A stretch of 64,000 nt of DNA from Undaria pinnatifida (taxonomy: Eukaryota; Sar; Phaeophyceae; Laminariales; Alariaceae), in the NCBI GenBank assembly GCA_012845835.1, contig JABAKD010000002.1:17979629-18043628 (forward strand), in the 5' to 3' direction. Shown here piece after piece: positions 63,591 through 64,000 of the stretch. Numbering within the stretch: the first letter of the stretch is position 1; every line of letters starts with the position of its first letter. Below the pieces are notes generated by a model. That model searched no databases and was not told the origin of the DNA. It was given only the letters and a program-made list of their open reading frames with translations. The position numbers and the translations under genes are program-made.

Positions 63591-63743
63591 ATGATGGCCG
63601 GACTTGCAGGGACGACGGTTCTTGTGAGCGGAGCGTCGGGGTACGTCGGGGCCCACGTGGTGAAGACCCTGCTCGACCGAGGCTATAGCGTGAGGGGAAC
63701 AGTGAGATCGACCTCTAACAAAACCAAGATTGGTCACCTGCAG
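63591..63743 (+). CDS. NAD(P)-dependent reductase/epimerase-type protein, first exon (partial gene)
   Basis: Starts MMAGLAGTTVLVSGASGYVG and continues AHVVKTLLDRGYSVRGTVRS to HLQ, donor CAG|GTTCGT. GASGYVG is the GxxGxxG dinucleotide-binding turn and GTVRS the strand typical of dihydroflavonol/cinnamoyl-CoA-type reductases, oxidoreductases acting on small carbonyl substrates. The substrate cannot be told from 51 residues. The frame is also open upstream, but family length favours this start. The rest lies beyond the window or in unseen exons. Confidence 0.85.
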
Positions 63744-64000
63744 GTTCGTGTTGTGCGCTGCACCCACACGTGTGGGGGGCAAAGGGTATTTTGTTGGCAG
63801 CAGCAACGAGCAACGAGCCACATCAGGCCACAACACATTGTCCCCACTACGTAGAAGGTGCTCGTCTTGCGCAGTTGCTTACTCTCCCTGCGCGGGTCAT
63901 TTTGCGAGTGGCATGTCGTTTGGAAGTTGCACGGCCCTTGCGGAGCTGCTCGTAGGTAGCATTGCCAACCCGCTGCTGGCTCCGAGAAAAATACGATTTC

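Overview
The window is eukaryotic nuclear DNA. Genes are cut into exons of about 40 to 640 bp separated by introns of about 0.1 to 6 kb, with GT..AG junctions, and the introns are packed with short non-autonomous transposons, minisatellites and poly-C/poly-G runs. A reprolysin-type metalloprotease carrying a WSC domain, this intron style and a probable flagellar-assembly-type protein suggest a flagellate-forming stramenopile, most likely a brown alga. That placement is inference; there is no rRNA or organelle marker here.

Layout. (1) 1.4-13.7 kb, plus strand: a secreted-type zinc metalloprotease gene with ten phase-compatible exons: prodomain, catalytic domain with a metzincin zinc motif and Met-turn, Ser/Thr/Pro-rich linker, and a C-terminal eight-cysteine WSC domain. 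The extreme N-terminus is not resolved. (2) 13.7-21.5 kb: a repeat-rich intergenic stretch holding a decayed copy of the protease tail, one orphan reading frame, the 3' end of a LINE retrotransposon (minus) and several short elements. (3) 21.5-62.5 kb (possibly to 63.1 kb), minus strand: one very large split gene. I placed 21 exons by reading frame, splice sites and codon phase. Most neighbouring exons join in phase; the first exon and the 33.5/35.5 kb junction remain open. The product, roughly 1,400-1,500 residues, has a degenerate P-loop in the middle and a C-terminus resembling, from memory only, the DNAAF9/C20orf194 family (axonemal dynein assembly). (4) 63.59 kb to the end, plus strand: first exon of an NAD(P)-dependent reductase of the extended short-chain dehydrogenase type, divergent from the giant gene.

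Mobile DNA dominates the introns: a complete tRNA-derived SINE with target-site duplication (39.4-39.7 kb) plus 5'-truncated relatives; a piggyBac-like TTAA MITE family, including a head-to-tail array split by a 1.09-kb terminal-inverted-repeat element (25.35-26.96 kb); several further inverted-repeat families; and minisatellites, one of which is an amplified copy of an exon end with its splice donor (34.8-35.5 kb).

No rRNA gene, CRISPR array, operon or intact autonomous transposon was seen.
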